From NCBI GenBank assembly GCA_025738555.1, contig JAOVFP010000018.1, positions 2,542,001 to 2,606,000 on the forward strand: DNA of 64,000 nucleotides. Reading direction: 5' to 3'. Both the position numbers and the translations under genes were made by a program. Every line of letters begins with the position of its first letter. The stretch's first letter is position 1. The notes beneath the pieces were generated by a model. It saw nothing but the letters and a program-made list of their open reading frames with translations. It did no database searches and had not been told where the DNA came from. Of this stretch, positions 1-10,676 are shown one piece after another. The DNA is from Cyathus striatus (lineage: Eukaryota > Basidiomycota > Agaricomycetes > Agaricales > Nidulariaceae).

Positions 1-668
1 TTCGTAAGCATACTAAATCCCAATGCTTAATATCATGATGGTTATATATTTTAATGGCAGCTCCTGGATATGTAACAATTCGTGATGTAGCGGATGACAC
101 TGTGCTCAATATCCCGTACCTTGATGGTCGAGACGGTATCACTCCTATTGCGATTCCGAAGGGCACAAGGGTTCGTTTCTGATCACCCCAATACTGTACT
201 CTTTTTTTCTAAGTGATTTTAACTTAGGTCATTAGTGATACGAATTCGTGAGTTTGCTTCGCGCTATAAATGAATATATCTGACGCAGCTCCTCAACCTT
301 TCAAGAGTATAACTCGCGTTATTTCCAGGATCCCACAAACTTCATGCCATCCCGTTGGACAATCGGAGATAGCGAGCCGGAGATGCTTTCTTCGTTTGCC
401 ACTGGTGAGTATTATCACTATTGACTATATCTTATCTTACAGCGTTGACTATCCCTTGTTTAAAGGACCAAGAGCTTGCATTGGTCGTAAATTTGCCATT
501 ACAGAGGGTATATGTGTATTAGCTCTTTTCTTACGTGATTGGAAAATCGAGCCTATGCTTCGTCATGGAGAGTCGATGGAGGGTTGGAAGAAAAGGGTCT
601 TTGAAGCTGAGTTTTCTGTTGCACTTGGTATTCGCGATGTTCCCCTCCGGCTTTTTAAGAGGAACTAG
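1..668 (+). pseudogene. Cytochrome P450, 3' end (partial, probably damaged)
   Basis: Heme-thiolate monooxygenase tail, cut by the window edge. Putative exons are 61-170, 228-247, 289-404 and 443-668. They give in order the family's IPKGT region, a stretch with YNSRYFQDP and PSRW (the usual PERF-like segment), and the Cys-ligand loop GPRACIGRKFA, followed by a typical C-terminus ending in a stop at 666-668. Exons up to 404 join in phase. The last intron (405-442, 38 nt, GTGAGT...CAG) leaves the heme exon one base out of frame. In the heme loop, Leu sits where the FxxGxRxCxG Phe is expected, with Phe one residue later, which fits a small indel here. A sequencing error or an unusual splice is the alternative. 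Family membership is certain; the subfamily is not assigned. Confidence 0.8.
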
Positions 669-2269
669 GAGGTGATGCATGATGTTCTACTTATTACAGC
701 TTGGGTTTAGAAGCACGAACTAAATCACTCTCGACAGATTTTAATCTTACTTTCGATCCTTGCTTCGAATTCTCACTTTATATTTAGAAAATTAAAATTA
801 AAAGTTTGTACAGTAGACATTGTCATAATGAATAACATAATAATGAATAAATTTTCATAATGAATATGAATTCGCCAAAACCAACTTGGTATGCAGCGAT
901 TTATTCATATGTTGTCATAGTGAATAATGCATGGAAGCTTGGCCTCATTATGCATTATGAGATTACCAAATATTATGAAAAATTGATGATTAAGTATGAT
1001 ATTAATTACACCTGTGGCATTCGGCACTTTTGTTGCATAAATAGGCACTGTAATGTGAAACTGTAGCTAGGTCGATGACTCTTGGGCATTGGAGAATATA
1101 TTAACATGAATTTATGTAGTATTTTATTCATTTATTCATTCTACTCATCCCATACTCACCTGCTTTATTATGCCAAAATCTCCAGAGAAGAAACGAAAAC
1201 CCTGCGAGCAGCTTGAACAGCTTGCATTAGCCTATTCTGATGTGGCAGGCCTATCTCCTCTCGCCTTCCAACAGCAAGTTAAAAAGCTCAGGGCACATCT
1301 TTATCATGTTATACAGAAATCCCTTTAGCAATCTACTCTAGATACATTTATCACTAGTTCTACAGGTAAAATGTAACTACAGATGCACCACACTTATCAT
1401 AGACTTGAAATATTGTGGTGAGCAGCGAAATTGCAGTACAGGATGTCACGCAATTGGTGGAGGTCACAATATGTCATGGTAGGTGACAGCTTCTTGTGGT
1501 GAATGAATGCTTGAAATGAATGAGAAAAGTTGGCAACCAACATTACCCATTATGACAATGCCTACTGTATTAAGATTGCACTTGAAAGGGATAGTGCTGT
1601 TGTAGTAAGCTACCTGGGTATGGTCTATTCATAAAATGATGGAATTGAGTTCCTGGACAGATGGCATCAACACCATCTATCATCCAGCTATCACGCATTG
1701 GGTGACTTTCTGTAATGTCTGGAACATTTTCAGGTTTCAGAAGGGTGCCAGTTGTAACACTCCGGACTCATGTCTGTCACGGACCGATACCCTTATACTA
1801 TGTTTCTCCCTTATCTTCATGTCTCAACCTATCCCCTCCTTTAGTATACATATCTTCTGTCTCGTTCAAAACATAGACTCTCACTTTACCTATACCTTTC
1901 TTCTAGCCTGGCATTTAGTCACATTCTTCCTATCTACTTTACTTATCCCTTCCACATTACCTGACCTCCTCGTTAGTATATAAAGACTGTCTCATAGAAC
2001 TATTTCGACAGTGAATCCAGTTGTTCAAACAGTGATTCCTCTCTCACTTAAGTAATCTCTCTTGTGTAAGCAAAGACCTTTGGCCTTTCTTACACCAGTC
2101 GGAGTTGGAACCCCATAGCTTACCTCAGCTATGATTACAGATTCATTGAACTTCTAGAGACTTTGGGACACCATTAGCGAGATGGACTTTCATATCCAAG
2201 TACTCCAACACTTAATGAATGATGCGGAATACCATAGATGGTGATTGATCACAGAAATGTGTTCAAAAG
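669..2269. other. AT-rich stretch without a recognisable gene
   Basis: No ORF here resembles a known protein. The DNA is AT-rich with several short repeats of ATTCATAATGAATAA type around 830-910. It may be old transposon sequence. One small clean ORF inside it is listed separately. Confidence 0.5.
1170..1328 (+). CDS. Small basic ORF, 52 residues, unknown
   Basis: ATG at 1170, stop TAG at 1326-1328. The product starts MPKSPEKKRKPCEQLEQL and contains a predicted amphipathic helix in its second half. The lysine/arginine-rich start resembles a nuclear localisation signal. It sits in otherwise non-coding AT-rich DNA and could be the first exon of a transposon-encoded protein or chance. No splice donor with a clear continuation was found downstream. 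I do not recognise the family. Confidence 0.2.
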   Translation: MPKSPEKKRKPCEQLEQLALAYSDVAGLSPLAFQQQVKKLRAHLYHVIQKSL

Positions 2270-2271
2270 TA

Positions 2272-3060
2272 CTGTACCAATTGAAATAGATTGGCATCCC
2301 CCAATGTGTGTGACATGCCCAACTGCTGAATGCATTCGGCAGTAGCTTTTTCAGACATGACATTGAGAAATTTTCGGCAGGTGTACTTACCAACAACAAA
2401 ATTTTTAATGTGTTAATGGTGTAGAGGCTTTTGGTGCTCACAGGTAAACCAAGATAAGAAATTTACCACAGACTGCAAGTTTGGATGTATTAACTTTTCT
2501 ATCAATTTCTAGCAGCTACAGCTGAAGACAGTAACTCATTGTCTGATGCAATGGATTCAGTTTTTGTTTTCATTCACTACAGATATATACTTTATATACA
2601 ATCAAATGACTCTGCCCTCATCATTCCCAGCACTGTCTGCTTGCTAAACCCCCCTCTTACTGTTTTTGAATTCCACTACCAAGGTCCAACTGTACACAAA
2701 AACCATGCATCGGTTGTAATCACTCCAAATGATCTTCTGAGACTACTAGAGCTCCCAACTGTTAATGACTTGCAAACAATATGTTGTATCCCAATTCCTA
2801 GCATAGATTTTTTTGAAGAATGTCAAACAGTTGACATGGTTCTGATATTGATTAAGTACCTCTTGCTTGCTCTAACTTCAAGTAAATTATTGCTAGAGCA
2901 AATATAATGCAATCTTTCACGTTTATGCACTGAAATAGACAATTTTTTTGAACCATTATAACATTCAGCAGTTGCAAAAATGATGCGTGACATATGCCAA
3001 ATTTTGGCATATTTGAGGGCTCTGTGATGCGTGACTGCTGAACTATTTCAATTGGTACAG
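2272..3060. mobile_element. Non-autonomous TA-flanked TIR element (Tc1/mariner type), copy 1
   Basis: Perfect 18-bp inverted ends (CTGTACCAATTGAAATAG at the left, its reverse complement at the right) enclose 789 bp. Each end is bordered by TA (2270-2271 and 3061-3062), the target duplication of the Tc1/mariner superfamily. Near the right end lie two copies of GATGCGTGAC, a motif also present in the elements at 24798-25477 and 56303-56579. No transposase is visible, so it would need one in trans. Confidence 0.6.
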
Positions 3061-3613
3061 TAGTGTCTATGGTGCACATGGCTTAGTCACCACAACTTTT
3101 GTACAGGCAAAGGGTGACCTAAATTTCTCATGCATATGATCCCCATTTTCTTATTCCTCTTGTAGAAATGCTTCTTTTAATGAACAGAGTAAATCCACAA
3201 AAGGATTTGTCAAAATTCCCAAAACTGAATGAGTTATATTTTTTGTCAATGATGGATTTTGCTGCATTACCATATCAGGAAGATAATTACCATATTTGTA
3301 TATCTTTGTCATCAAAATAGAATCACTTGAGATAGAGAATATTACAAATTTTCATATCTTAATCCATTATATAGTGCTCTAAACTGATATTAAATCGAAC
3401 AGAGAGTATGAAATCCCTTCAAAAATCACAAAAACTGAAGGGAAATTTTTCAAAATTTTTCGGCCATGTGCACCATAGAGACTTTGCTTTCAGACTGCAT
3501 ATGAAAGGCTTCAGAGAGTGAAATATTTTCCAGGGTCTTGCTTAATCATCAAGGAAATGTCAGCTAACATCGGCAAACACGTCTGAAAGCAAAATCTGAA
3601 TCTGAAAGGCTTT

Positions 3614-3750
3614 CCATAGTCTCGGCTACCCATCCATTTGCAGCGATTCGTCCTAAAAAGGACTTCCTACTGCAACCATCTGGGAAATCTCCAATGACTT
3701 TAGGAGGGGTGTGCATTCCACGATTATTGGGAATTCGGAAGGCCTTTTTG
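3614..3750 (+). repeat. Inverted-repeat arm 1 (137 bp)
   Basis: Reverse complement of 4332-4468 with only a handful of mismatches, including the shared blocks CTAAAGTCATTGGAGATTTC and AAGTCCTTTTTAGGACGAAT (as read on arm 2). Confidence 0.75.
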
Positions 3751-4331
3751 CATGACTAAGGCCTGGAAATATGCATGTGATCCACCCATTTTGGTGTATA
3801 TTCCTGATTTGTAATCACAGTTGTGCTATCAAAACTTGGTTGAAACATCATGTCCTCCGCATAGTTTTGTTATTCTGTATCATTATCTTTGACAAATATA
3901 TTTATATCATGCTCTTAGCTATGATCTCGACTCACACTTTGCACAATTTACTTGTTGAAGAATACAGAACACACTGAGCTTTAATGGACCCTGGAAACTC
4001 AACATAATCTCTGCAGGGGATACTCTTCTGGTGGAGATCTAAAGGGGTGGGAGACATGCAGAAGATGAAAAACAAATTTTATTCAAGATCTTTTAAATGT
4101 ATTCAAAGTTCAAATTCTCTTAAGTAATAAGTGCATATAAGTAAAAGCTATACATAACTGGCTATGAATTTGAGGGCATGGAATGATATTATAGCAACAT
4201 GACATGGATTAAATATATTTATTCAAAAAGATAGATACAAAGTAACAAAACTATGGAAATATGGATGAATTCAGTGGATGGTGGGTGGAGGATGCAACAT
4301 GTTTCAATGGCACAACTGTGATTACAAAGCA

Positions 4332-4468
4332 AAAAAAGGCCTTCTGAATTCCCGATAATCACGGAATGCACACCCCTCCTAAAGTCATTGGAGATTTCCC
4401 AGATAGTTGAGGTAGGAAGTCCTTTTTAGGACGAATCGCCGCAAACGGATGGGTAGCCGAGACTATGG
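4332..4468 (-). repeat. Inverted-repeat arm 2 (137 bp)
   Basis: Partner of arm 1. Its outer edge coincides with the first bases of the inner TIR unit that begins at 4463, so that unit inserted at, or arose from, the end of this arm. Confidence 0.75.
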
Positions 4469-5416
4469 TGCCATGCGCTTAGTCAGCACCACATTGGTGC
4501 AACGGCAGAATTGGAAGGTGAAAAAAATTGAGATTATAGGCATGTATATTTCGATAGATTATGCATCTGTAGCATATAGAATCACTTGTAAAACGATACC
4601 TGGACCACGAAAAGCCAAAAAAGAAGCAGCTGCATGAGCATGAGAGGCCAAAACATGCCTCAGACTGGGTCTGTTAGGTGAAGGCCACCATCCTACCCTA
4701 ACCGTCAACACAGTGGAACCTGATCACGAATCAATAAATGACAGTGGATCTCAAGCTGACAGTGGCACTTGGAATGGCACTCTTCTGGGGCGATGTGGTG
4801 ATGTGAAGCACAATCTCAGAGAACATTGTGACCATACATTCACATCACTTAAAGAAATTTTACCCAAAGCTCTTGAATCAAAAAAATAAGGAGATGGGAA
4901 CATCGTATGATGCAATGAATGAGGGCATATCATGATGGACTGGGAGCGGGGGGGGCACAATCCCAGGTAAAGAAGTATTCATCAAAGCAGAATATTTACT
5001 TCACACTGACGACGGTTGCGCGAGCTTTTGATTAGTAATACTCAAGTGTGGGAATATATTACTGTATATAGCATATGTTACATAAGGCGGCGAAATCTAT
5101 GTTGGACAAAAATCATAACTCCGTCATTTTTGACAATTTCAAAAATCCGTCTAGACATTTTATTCCCATCATGAATACAAGCATTTTGGCTAAAGGAATA
5201 AGGAAAAAACTTGTTTCTCACGGTGCTATGTAAGTTGCACAAAAGTAGTGGTGACTAAGCGCATGGCACCATAGGCTTTCCAGAGGTTACGGAAAGTCAC
5301 CCATTAGTACTTTTAGACCCTACGGGAGGCCTTCCGCATTCGAATTTCTATCAAAATACATACTACATAAATCTCACCCTGGTCGTCAGGCTTCTGCATC
5401 ATTTACTATATCAGCA

Positions 5417-5743
5417 ATGTCCTTTCATCACTCCGCTCCACAGCGCCAGGAGGGTTCTCAGGTGTCTTTATCCAGCACAAACAACACAAACAACGCTGTA
5501 GATTCTGTCACTTCCCAACCTGCAGAGGCTCAGGAATCTCTCGAAGCCAGTGAACTTTCCCATCAAAATACAGACTTTCAGCCTATACCTCCGGTGACGA
5601 GAGAAACGTGTCGAACGATACTCCAACAACAACTCTCTGAGTCGCTACGTCGCCAGCTTATCTGGGAACGAAAAGTGAGCTGCGAACGACTTCTCAAGCT
5701 GAAGCCTTCGGAGAGCGGAGAAGGAGCCATGGGCGATTTATAA
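5417..5743 (+). CDS. 108-residue ORF with a DUF3295-like motif
   Basis: An ATG-to-stop ORF in a short GC-richer patch. The first two thirds are Ser/Gln/Asn-rich and disordered. The end carries LSESLRRQLIWERK, which resembles a conserved motif (a hydrophobic pair, SESLRR, then a WER) that I recall from fungal DUF3295 proteins. Those are usually several hundred residues long, so this would be a 3' fragment or a last exon. No upstream exon was found; the flanking DNA is the TIR composite. Function unknown. The motif assignment is from memory and weak. Confidence 0.4.
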   Translation: MSFHHSAPQRQEGSQVSLSSTNNTNNAVDSVTSQPAEAQESLEASELSHQNTDFQPIPPVTRETCRTILQQQLSESLRRQLIWERKVSCERLLKLKPSESGEGAMGDL

Positions 5744-6924
5744 CTAATGGGTGAAATACATGGTAAACGAGCAGTCGTCTTTACGAATGGAAAAATTTAA
5801 ATAAAACTTGAAAGTCGACGAATATAGTGTCAATTGAGAATCGTGGTCGAACGAAGGACTCAGAGTTCTGCCCGCACGGATCCTCAATGTATTTTAATTC
5901 GTCGGGTTGTCTATAAAAAAATCCTACTTCACGAAACAGAAATATGTGAATCCATCGTTTTTAAAGTTCAGGTTTATTAGTATCGTATAACAAAAAGAAA
6001 GGCATATTATATTTGGAATGTTTGGAATACACATATGCTACACCTGCTAGTCATGTAAGTTCACTAACTTTATTACAGAGAAAAAGAATCACATTATCCA
6101 TATAGGCGGCCTAGTATGTAGCAGTTACACCATTACTCTATGCCGGCTTTGAACTTCTGTAACATCCCACTCATTTGACATCCCCGTAGTTTTTATTACG
6201 TTTAGTATAAGATTGAGAGCAGAATAGTCAATACCACTTAAGTTCTTTACTCTCCAGACTCATCAGCTGCCATAACACAACAAAAAAGAAAGGCATATAA
6301 ATAACCGAAAGTTCCCTGACATTTTATCTCATTAATTATTGCCACATGCAGGAACTCGTCCAGTTCCCGTACATTAGTTATCGCATTGGCTATGACTGCA
6401 CGCAGATTCGATTCATTCGAACCCGGTCGTTAACCGATACACCACCCGCCGTTGTAGCGTTATATAAACAAATTATATTCAAGCCCATCCCGGAATTATA
6501 ATGTACCGACTAACCAATTTTTTAAGTAGAAAAAGAGATGCCAAGTACTTGAACAACTCGTTCCGGAAGTATTATGGGAAAATATTTGAGAGATGACTCC
6601 ATGGAAAGTTGCCGTTGGTGTAGCACTTATACAACAACGGCACATGGGAAGGATTGAATTTCGCTAGCGTTCTACAATAAATGCAGAGGCATTATAAATG
6701 TGAACTTAATCAGAGTCAGATAAAGTACAAAACTATAACCAATACAATTACACTCGTAATGAAGTATGGATACAACCACAGATTATTTAGTGCTGAAACG
6801 AGTGAAGTATCATAGTATCTCCAGTTCAAAAAGATGAAAGCAAAACGTGAAGTCTACCCAGCCATAATAGCACGTACAATACGATCCGACTGAGCATCTT
6901 TCTTATTAGCTAGCATAGCGTGCA
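5744..6924. other. Intergenic, no gene seen
   Basis: AT-rich, without a coding pattern on either strand. The stretch 6409-6475 contains a B-box-like GGGTTCGAA on the minus strand, but the A box lies too close for a tRNA. Confidence 0.5.
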
Positions 6925-8327
6925 CTATGGAAGGATTAGTGGTTGGCTTGGGTTAGTTGGACGAAATTTTTGTCAGCTATATGATCAAGAAATGCTCAAG
7001 AACGAAAAGCTTACATCGAATACCTAACTCCATTGTCTTCGCCAGCGGAAACACCGGTAGTTGCTAATTACGCTAGGTCAGATGAGCAATATTACAGCGT
7101 AGAAAACTCTACCTGGGTTGAAAGAAGCAGTTTTATCCTCTACGTTGGGGGCTCCATCCGCCACAGTTGCTATTGCAAGGTTAGATAGAGAACATAACAG
7201 AGTACAGGATAAAACTATACCTTGATGGAAACTAGCTGCTTCACTGTTTTCGCCAGCGAGAATACCCACAGGGACTGATATTATGAGGTGAGGCAGGGAA
7301 TACATCGTAGGAGAAAATGAAGAAAACTCTACCTTGAGTGGATGCATCAAAGTTATCGTCTCCAACGTGAGCCTCTACAGTAACTGCTATCTCAGGACCT
7401 CGAGCTGAATCGGCAGTATTATCGTTTCCAGTACTAGCGTCCACATCAGCTACTATTAAGAAATTAGACAGAATCCATAATTTCATGACAAAAATAACCA
7501 CGCTTACCTCGATGACGCGTTACACTATCATTAGCATCATATCCAGCGGTTACATCTCCTTTACCAGCTGACGTCGACTAGATGAGATACGTAAAGAACA
7601 TGTATAAGTTAAAAGAAATCACCAGTAATTGTGTTCCGATAGTTCGTAATACGGTCATCGCCTGCCGGGTCGTGGCCAGGAATTTTCATAGGGCCCTTGT
7701 ATGGCACAGCTGGCATGTACTTGAGTGCATCTGTATGAAACTATGTCAGACAACGTAGTATCATCAAGGAAACAGACCTCACCGGGGTCAACAGTCGCTC
7801 TGGCAGTGCTGGTGGTATGGGTATGACGTGTTGCAGTGTTGCTACCTGGGTCAATGTTGGCTGCATAAAACAAAATACTAAAGAATGTATAGAGCTCACT
7901 CTGAGCTGCGGAGGTAGAAGGGGTGGTCGTATTCTGATTGGATGCACGACGACCGCTCAAGTCATCTATTTTGGAACAAGATAAGATATGAAAGCATGTA
8001 TAACGAAGTAAATGCAAGACGTACTCAACTCATATCCTTGTTGTCCGTCTCCCCCACCACCATCTCCATCCCCGTCTCCCCCGTCTCCAGGAGCACCACC
8101 AGGATTACCACCATTATCGTTGCCTTTCCTATAAAATGTTTAATATATATTCTAGAACGGAGGTATTAAAGATGAGGGTGACATGTGAAGGGAGAGGGGG
8201 AGGAGAGCTTACTAGTGTAACCTAGTAGACCTGGAGCGAACCTGCAGCAGCCGCATGTCAATATATTCCAGATCGCAGCAAATGCACTTTTTATATCTTC
8301 CCAGACAGTTTCAAGACCGAGTGCCAT
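6925..8327 (-). CDS. Micro-exon gene: 11 exons, 272-residue Gly/Asp-rich protein, unknown function
   Basis: Model (transcript order): 8213-8327, 8025-8123, 7900-7965, 7783-7860, 7623-7730, 7508-7567, 7333-7452, 7221-7274, 7113-7169, 7024-7063, 6925-6946. The exons sum to 819 nt with no internal stop. The first nine introns are all phase 1, so most exons are symmetric and 54-120 nt long. The N-terminus (MALGLETVWEDIKSAF...) is an amphipathic/hydrophobic helix ending in the cysteine cluster TCGCC. A Gly/Asp tract follows, then Thr/Ser-rich exons, then short acidic modules: exons 8, 9 and 10 each carry an AGEN, VADG or AGED core. Introns after exons 7, 8 and 9 start almost identically (GTAGAGTTTT or GTATAGTTTT), as expected if exon plus intron were duplicated. 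Exons 2 and 6 use an AG slightly downstream of the first. The last exon boundary is the least sure. No family recognised. Confidence 0.6.
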
Positions 8328-9158
8328 TGGGAAGGATCAAGGAAGGGAACGAGGGTGAGAGAAGAGGGCGAGAGTGAGGAAGGAATAAAGGGGTGTAAGA
8401 CCTAGAGAGGGGAAATAGGATGTATAGGTTTTCGCCTTAGAAGGGAGGGTGACTATGAAGGGGAGCCAATGTGACATGTCTCAGAACGTCTACTTGGATA
8501 TGAAACATTGACTCTGAGTAGAATTCCAAGGTGCTTATGCAGGATAATATACTTGCCTGCATTAGCACATCTTCAACCAATTGACTAGTTCCCAACGAGT
8601 CGTCAGTCAGGCGTTCTTCTGCATAGGCTATTTCGTTTTGCTTCATCAATTGCTGGCATGGTGTTACATAGCGAAGAGAATCGTTCTCCGCAAGTGACTA
8701 TGACGGAGAGATAATAGTGAAAGCGAAACCGAAGAATATTTCTCATTGTTGTTCAAGCTGCTGGCCGCAGAGAAACTTGAACGTTTTGAACGTTTGAACT
8801 TTGAAGTTGAAACGTTGACAGTTTACCGTAGTACGAACTATGCGTCACTGCAAATGATGTTTTCCCTTGGTTACTTACTGAAGTAAGGACCCGGGCCGAT
8901 CCATCGTACTGTACTTATTATCTTTGACTTATCTCCAACTTATCTCCGCAGGTGAAAGTTGAGCTGTCTTTTCGACTTATTCATAAAATATTGATTGAAC
9001 GACGAACCCAGAGTTTTGCCACATGGATTCTTATATCTATGTACTTGTTATTACGACGATGGGAAAAAATCGGTTCTCTCCAATGAACTAGTTGTACACA
9101 TTGTTCTCATCGTTATTAACAATGGTCGTCCTGTTCTGACGAGTCGTCCATACTAGGC
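8328..9158. other. Intergenic between the micro-exon gene and the kinase-like gene
   Basis: No convincing gene. Purine-rich 5' flank near 8340-8420. The small minus ORF at 8437-8649 has no supporting features. Confidence 0.5.
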
Positions 9159-10090
9159 TCAGCTGTCAGATATACAACTAGATATGCATTTGCACCGGTG
9201 CTTACCGCGCTTCATCTCCTTATCGAAAATGGCGTAAAATGATGGGTAGGAAATAATTTTTCCTATAACATCTTCGTTCCTGAAGGGAGTCTGCGAACAG
9301 TGCCCATTGCATATGATATTTTTCATATCCTCCACGAGATCCTTCAATCTCTCAAAGTTTGAAGTTGGATTGATGGAAGAAGGCTTAAGAAGGAATACTG
9401 CCTTGAGCGATCCAACTTCGAAATGGTTAGCACTGAGCCATGCATTCAGTGGCGATGCCAAGTCGAGAACATATACACCATTTTCGTAGCTCGTTATAAT
9501 AAAGTAGAGCGCGTAGAACAGGGATTCAAGATCATGCCGGTAGAGGTATGGGAGTTTTGAATCGAATAAGAGATCATATGCGAGGAAGGGAAATGTTTCT
9601 TTGCGTTGCTGAGAGGAAGGTACGGGCTCGGCGTTGAGATCCTGCAAATACGCAGCGTGACTGAAGTCACATAAGACTCCCTGGATGACATTTCCGTACT
9701 TCTGGAACTTTATGGTTTCAGGGCGTAGGTTACGATGTAACACCTTCATTTCTGTATAAAGCCAGTTTTGGCCTGCATGGCGTAGTGAGCATTAGTTTAG
9801 GATGAGGTAGTGAGTTACTCACATTCAAACACATCCTGAAATACTTTCAGTACTTCGAAATTATCCGTCAGTACCGTTACTGGAGATAGCCATTCGTACT
9901 CATGAGTGACAGGTGATTTGGGTAGTTTGTACGTGTCACAGAATTCTGCACGGATGTAATCCTTTTTTGCAGACGAAGCCATCACATCGGTGGTGAGGAA
10001 GTCAACATTGTTAATATGTCTTTTGGAACATCTGCCCGGCGAATTTATCTTCTTGCATATAGAGCTTATCAGCTGGCTTTCAATGATCAT
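9159..10090 (-). CDS. Truncated FunK1-like protein with altered catalytic loop
   Basis: Two exons, 9823-10090 and 9159-9772, joined across a GTGAGT...GCAG intron, encode 293 residues. Kinase landmarks of the fungal-type FunK1 family are visible: LHRNLRPETI at about residues 101-110 (catalytic-loop position), CDFSHA near 124-129 (DFG position), FPFLAYDLL, and RHDLESLFYALYFI, the family's C-lobe signature. The catalytic HRD is HRN here, so the proton-acceptor Asp is lost and phosphotransfer is unlikely. FunK1 proteins usually run to 600-900 residues; the N-lobe and most upstream sequence are missing. Either further 5' exons were not recognised or this is a 5'-truncated relic. Its frame is open throughout, which argues for recent loss or a retained pseudokinase role. 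Confidence 0.65.
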
Positions 10091-10676
10091 CTTATCGTTT
10101 GAGATGATCAGATCCGAGCTTGCTAGAATGTTAACCTCGATAACTTATGAAAGGAAGTTTGAGGATTAGGAGGAAATGTGATGATAGTTGAAATATTGAT
10201 TGAGAGTAATTTATAGCTAGTTGTACAGTACTAATCAGCGGTAGTCATCTATCTAATAAATAAGTGTTTGTGATGACCGGGACCAGTGAGCTTACCCATG
10301 ATAAATTGATTGATGATTTCGATGATTCATTCTTGCCAGACTCAATTGCAAAGTTGAAGCAAGTAACAAAAGGTAAAGAAGATAGAATGACGGTGAAAGA
10401 CTTGCAAGAGACTCAGCCTTGACTAATACAAACGAACAAGCATGATCATCGGACTTCCAAATCGTGAGAACGACGCGTTCAACGCGTCCGACATCTGTTG
10501 TGAGTCTTTTCTTCCGTTCCCAACCACACGCCGACGTCGCCAAGGATAGCGAGCAGCCCCTCAACCCATCCACTACAAGGCAAGGCAACGATATCTTTCC
10601 CTTCACTAATCTAGCTCATAATTCATCTTCTGGTTAGGCATTAGGGTGTCCAACCCGTAAAACCGAACACAAAATA
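10091..10676. promoter_or_regulatory. Divergent intergenic region, presumed SMC1 promoter
   Basis: This 586-bp gap lies between the minus-strand FunK1-like gene and SMC1. The minus ORF at 10292-10606 looks like chance. The gap holds the two ACGCGT sites listed separately. No strong TATA box was seen near 10640. Confidence 0.45.
10473..10487 (+). promoter_or_regulatory. Two MluI cell-cycle boxes (ACGCGT x2)
   Basis: ACGCGT occurs at 10473-10478 and 10482-10487, about 190-204 bp upstream of the SMC1 start. This hexamer is the core of the MCB element bound by the Mbp1/Swi6 complex in fungi, which drives G1/S genes; yeast cohesin genes are in that regulon. Two copies 3 bp apart upstream of a cohesin gene are unlikely to be chance. 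Function is inferred. Confidence 0.5.

Larger units (their letters stand above)
3067..5274. mobile_element. Foldback / TIR composite, 2.2 kb
   Basis: The outer ends are inverted copies of each other (left CTATGGTGCACATGG..., right ...GCGCATGGCACCATAG), followed inward by a shared CTTAGTCACCAC and a near-copy of ACTTTTGT. Inside are two smaller units with the same end: 3067-3478 with a perfect 15-bp TIR, and 4463-5274 with a perfect 23-bp TIR. Between them lies a 137-bp inverted repeat (3614-3750 against 4332-4468) around an AT-rich core. No coding region or clear target duplication was found. It could be one foldback element or two MITEs nested at the edges of an older palindrome. Confidence 0.55.

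Noticed and set aside
6409..6475. tRNA-like GGTTCGAA with an A-box-like sequence on the minus strand
   Set aside because: The two boxes are only a few bases apart and no cloverleaf can be drawn, so it is not a tRNA gene.
10292..10606. 104-residue minus ORF upstream of SMC1
   Set aside because: No domain or family resemblance. It overlaps the putative SMC1 promoter with its MCB sites; most likely chance.
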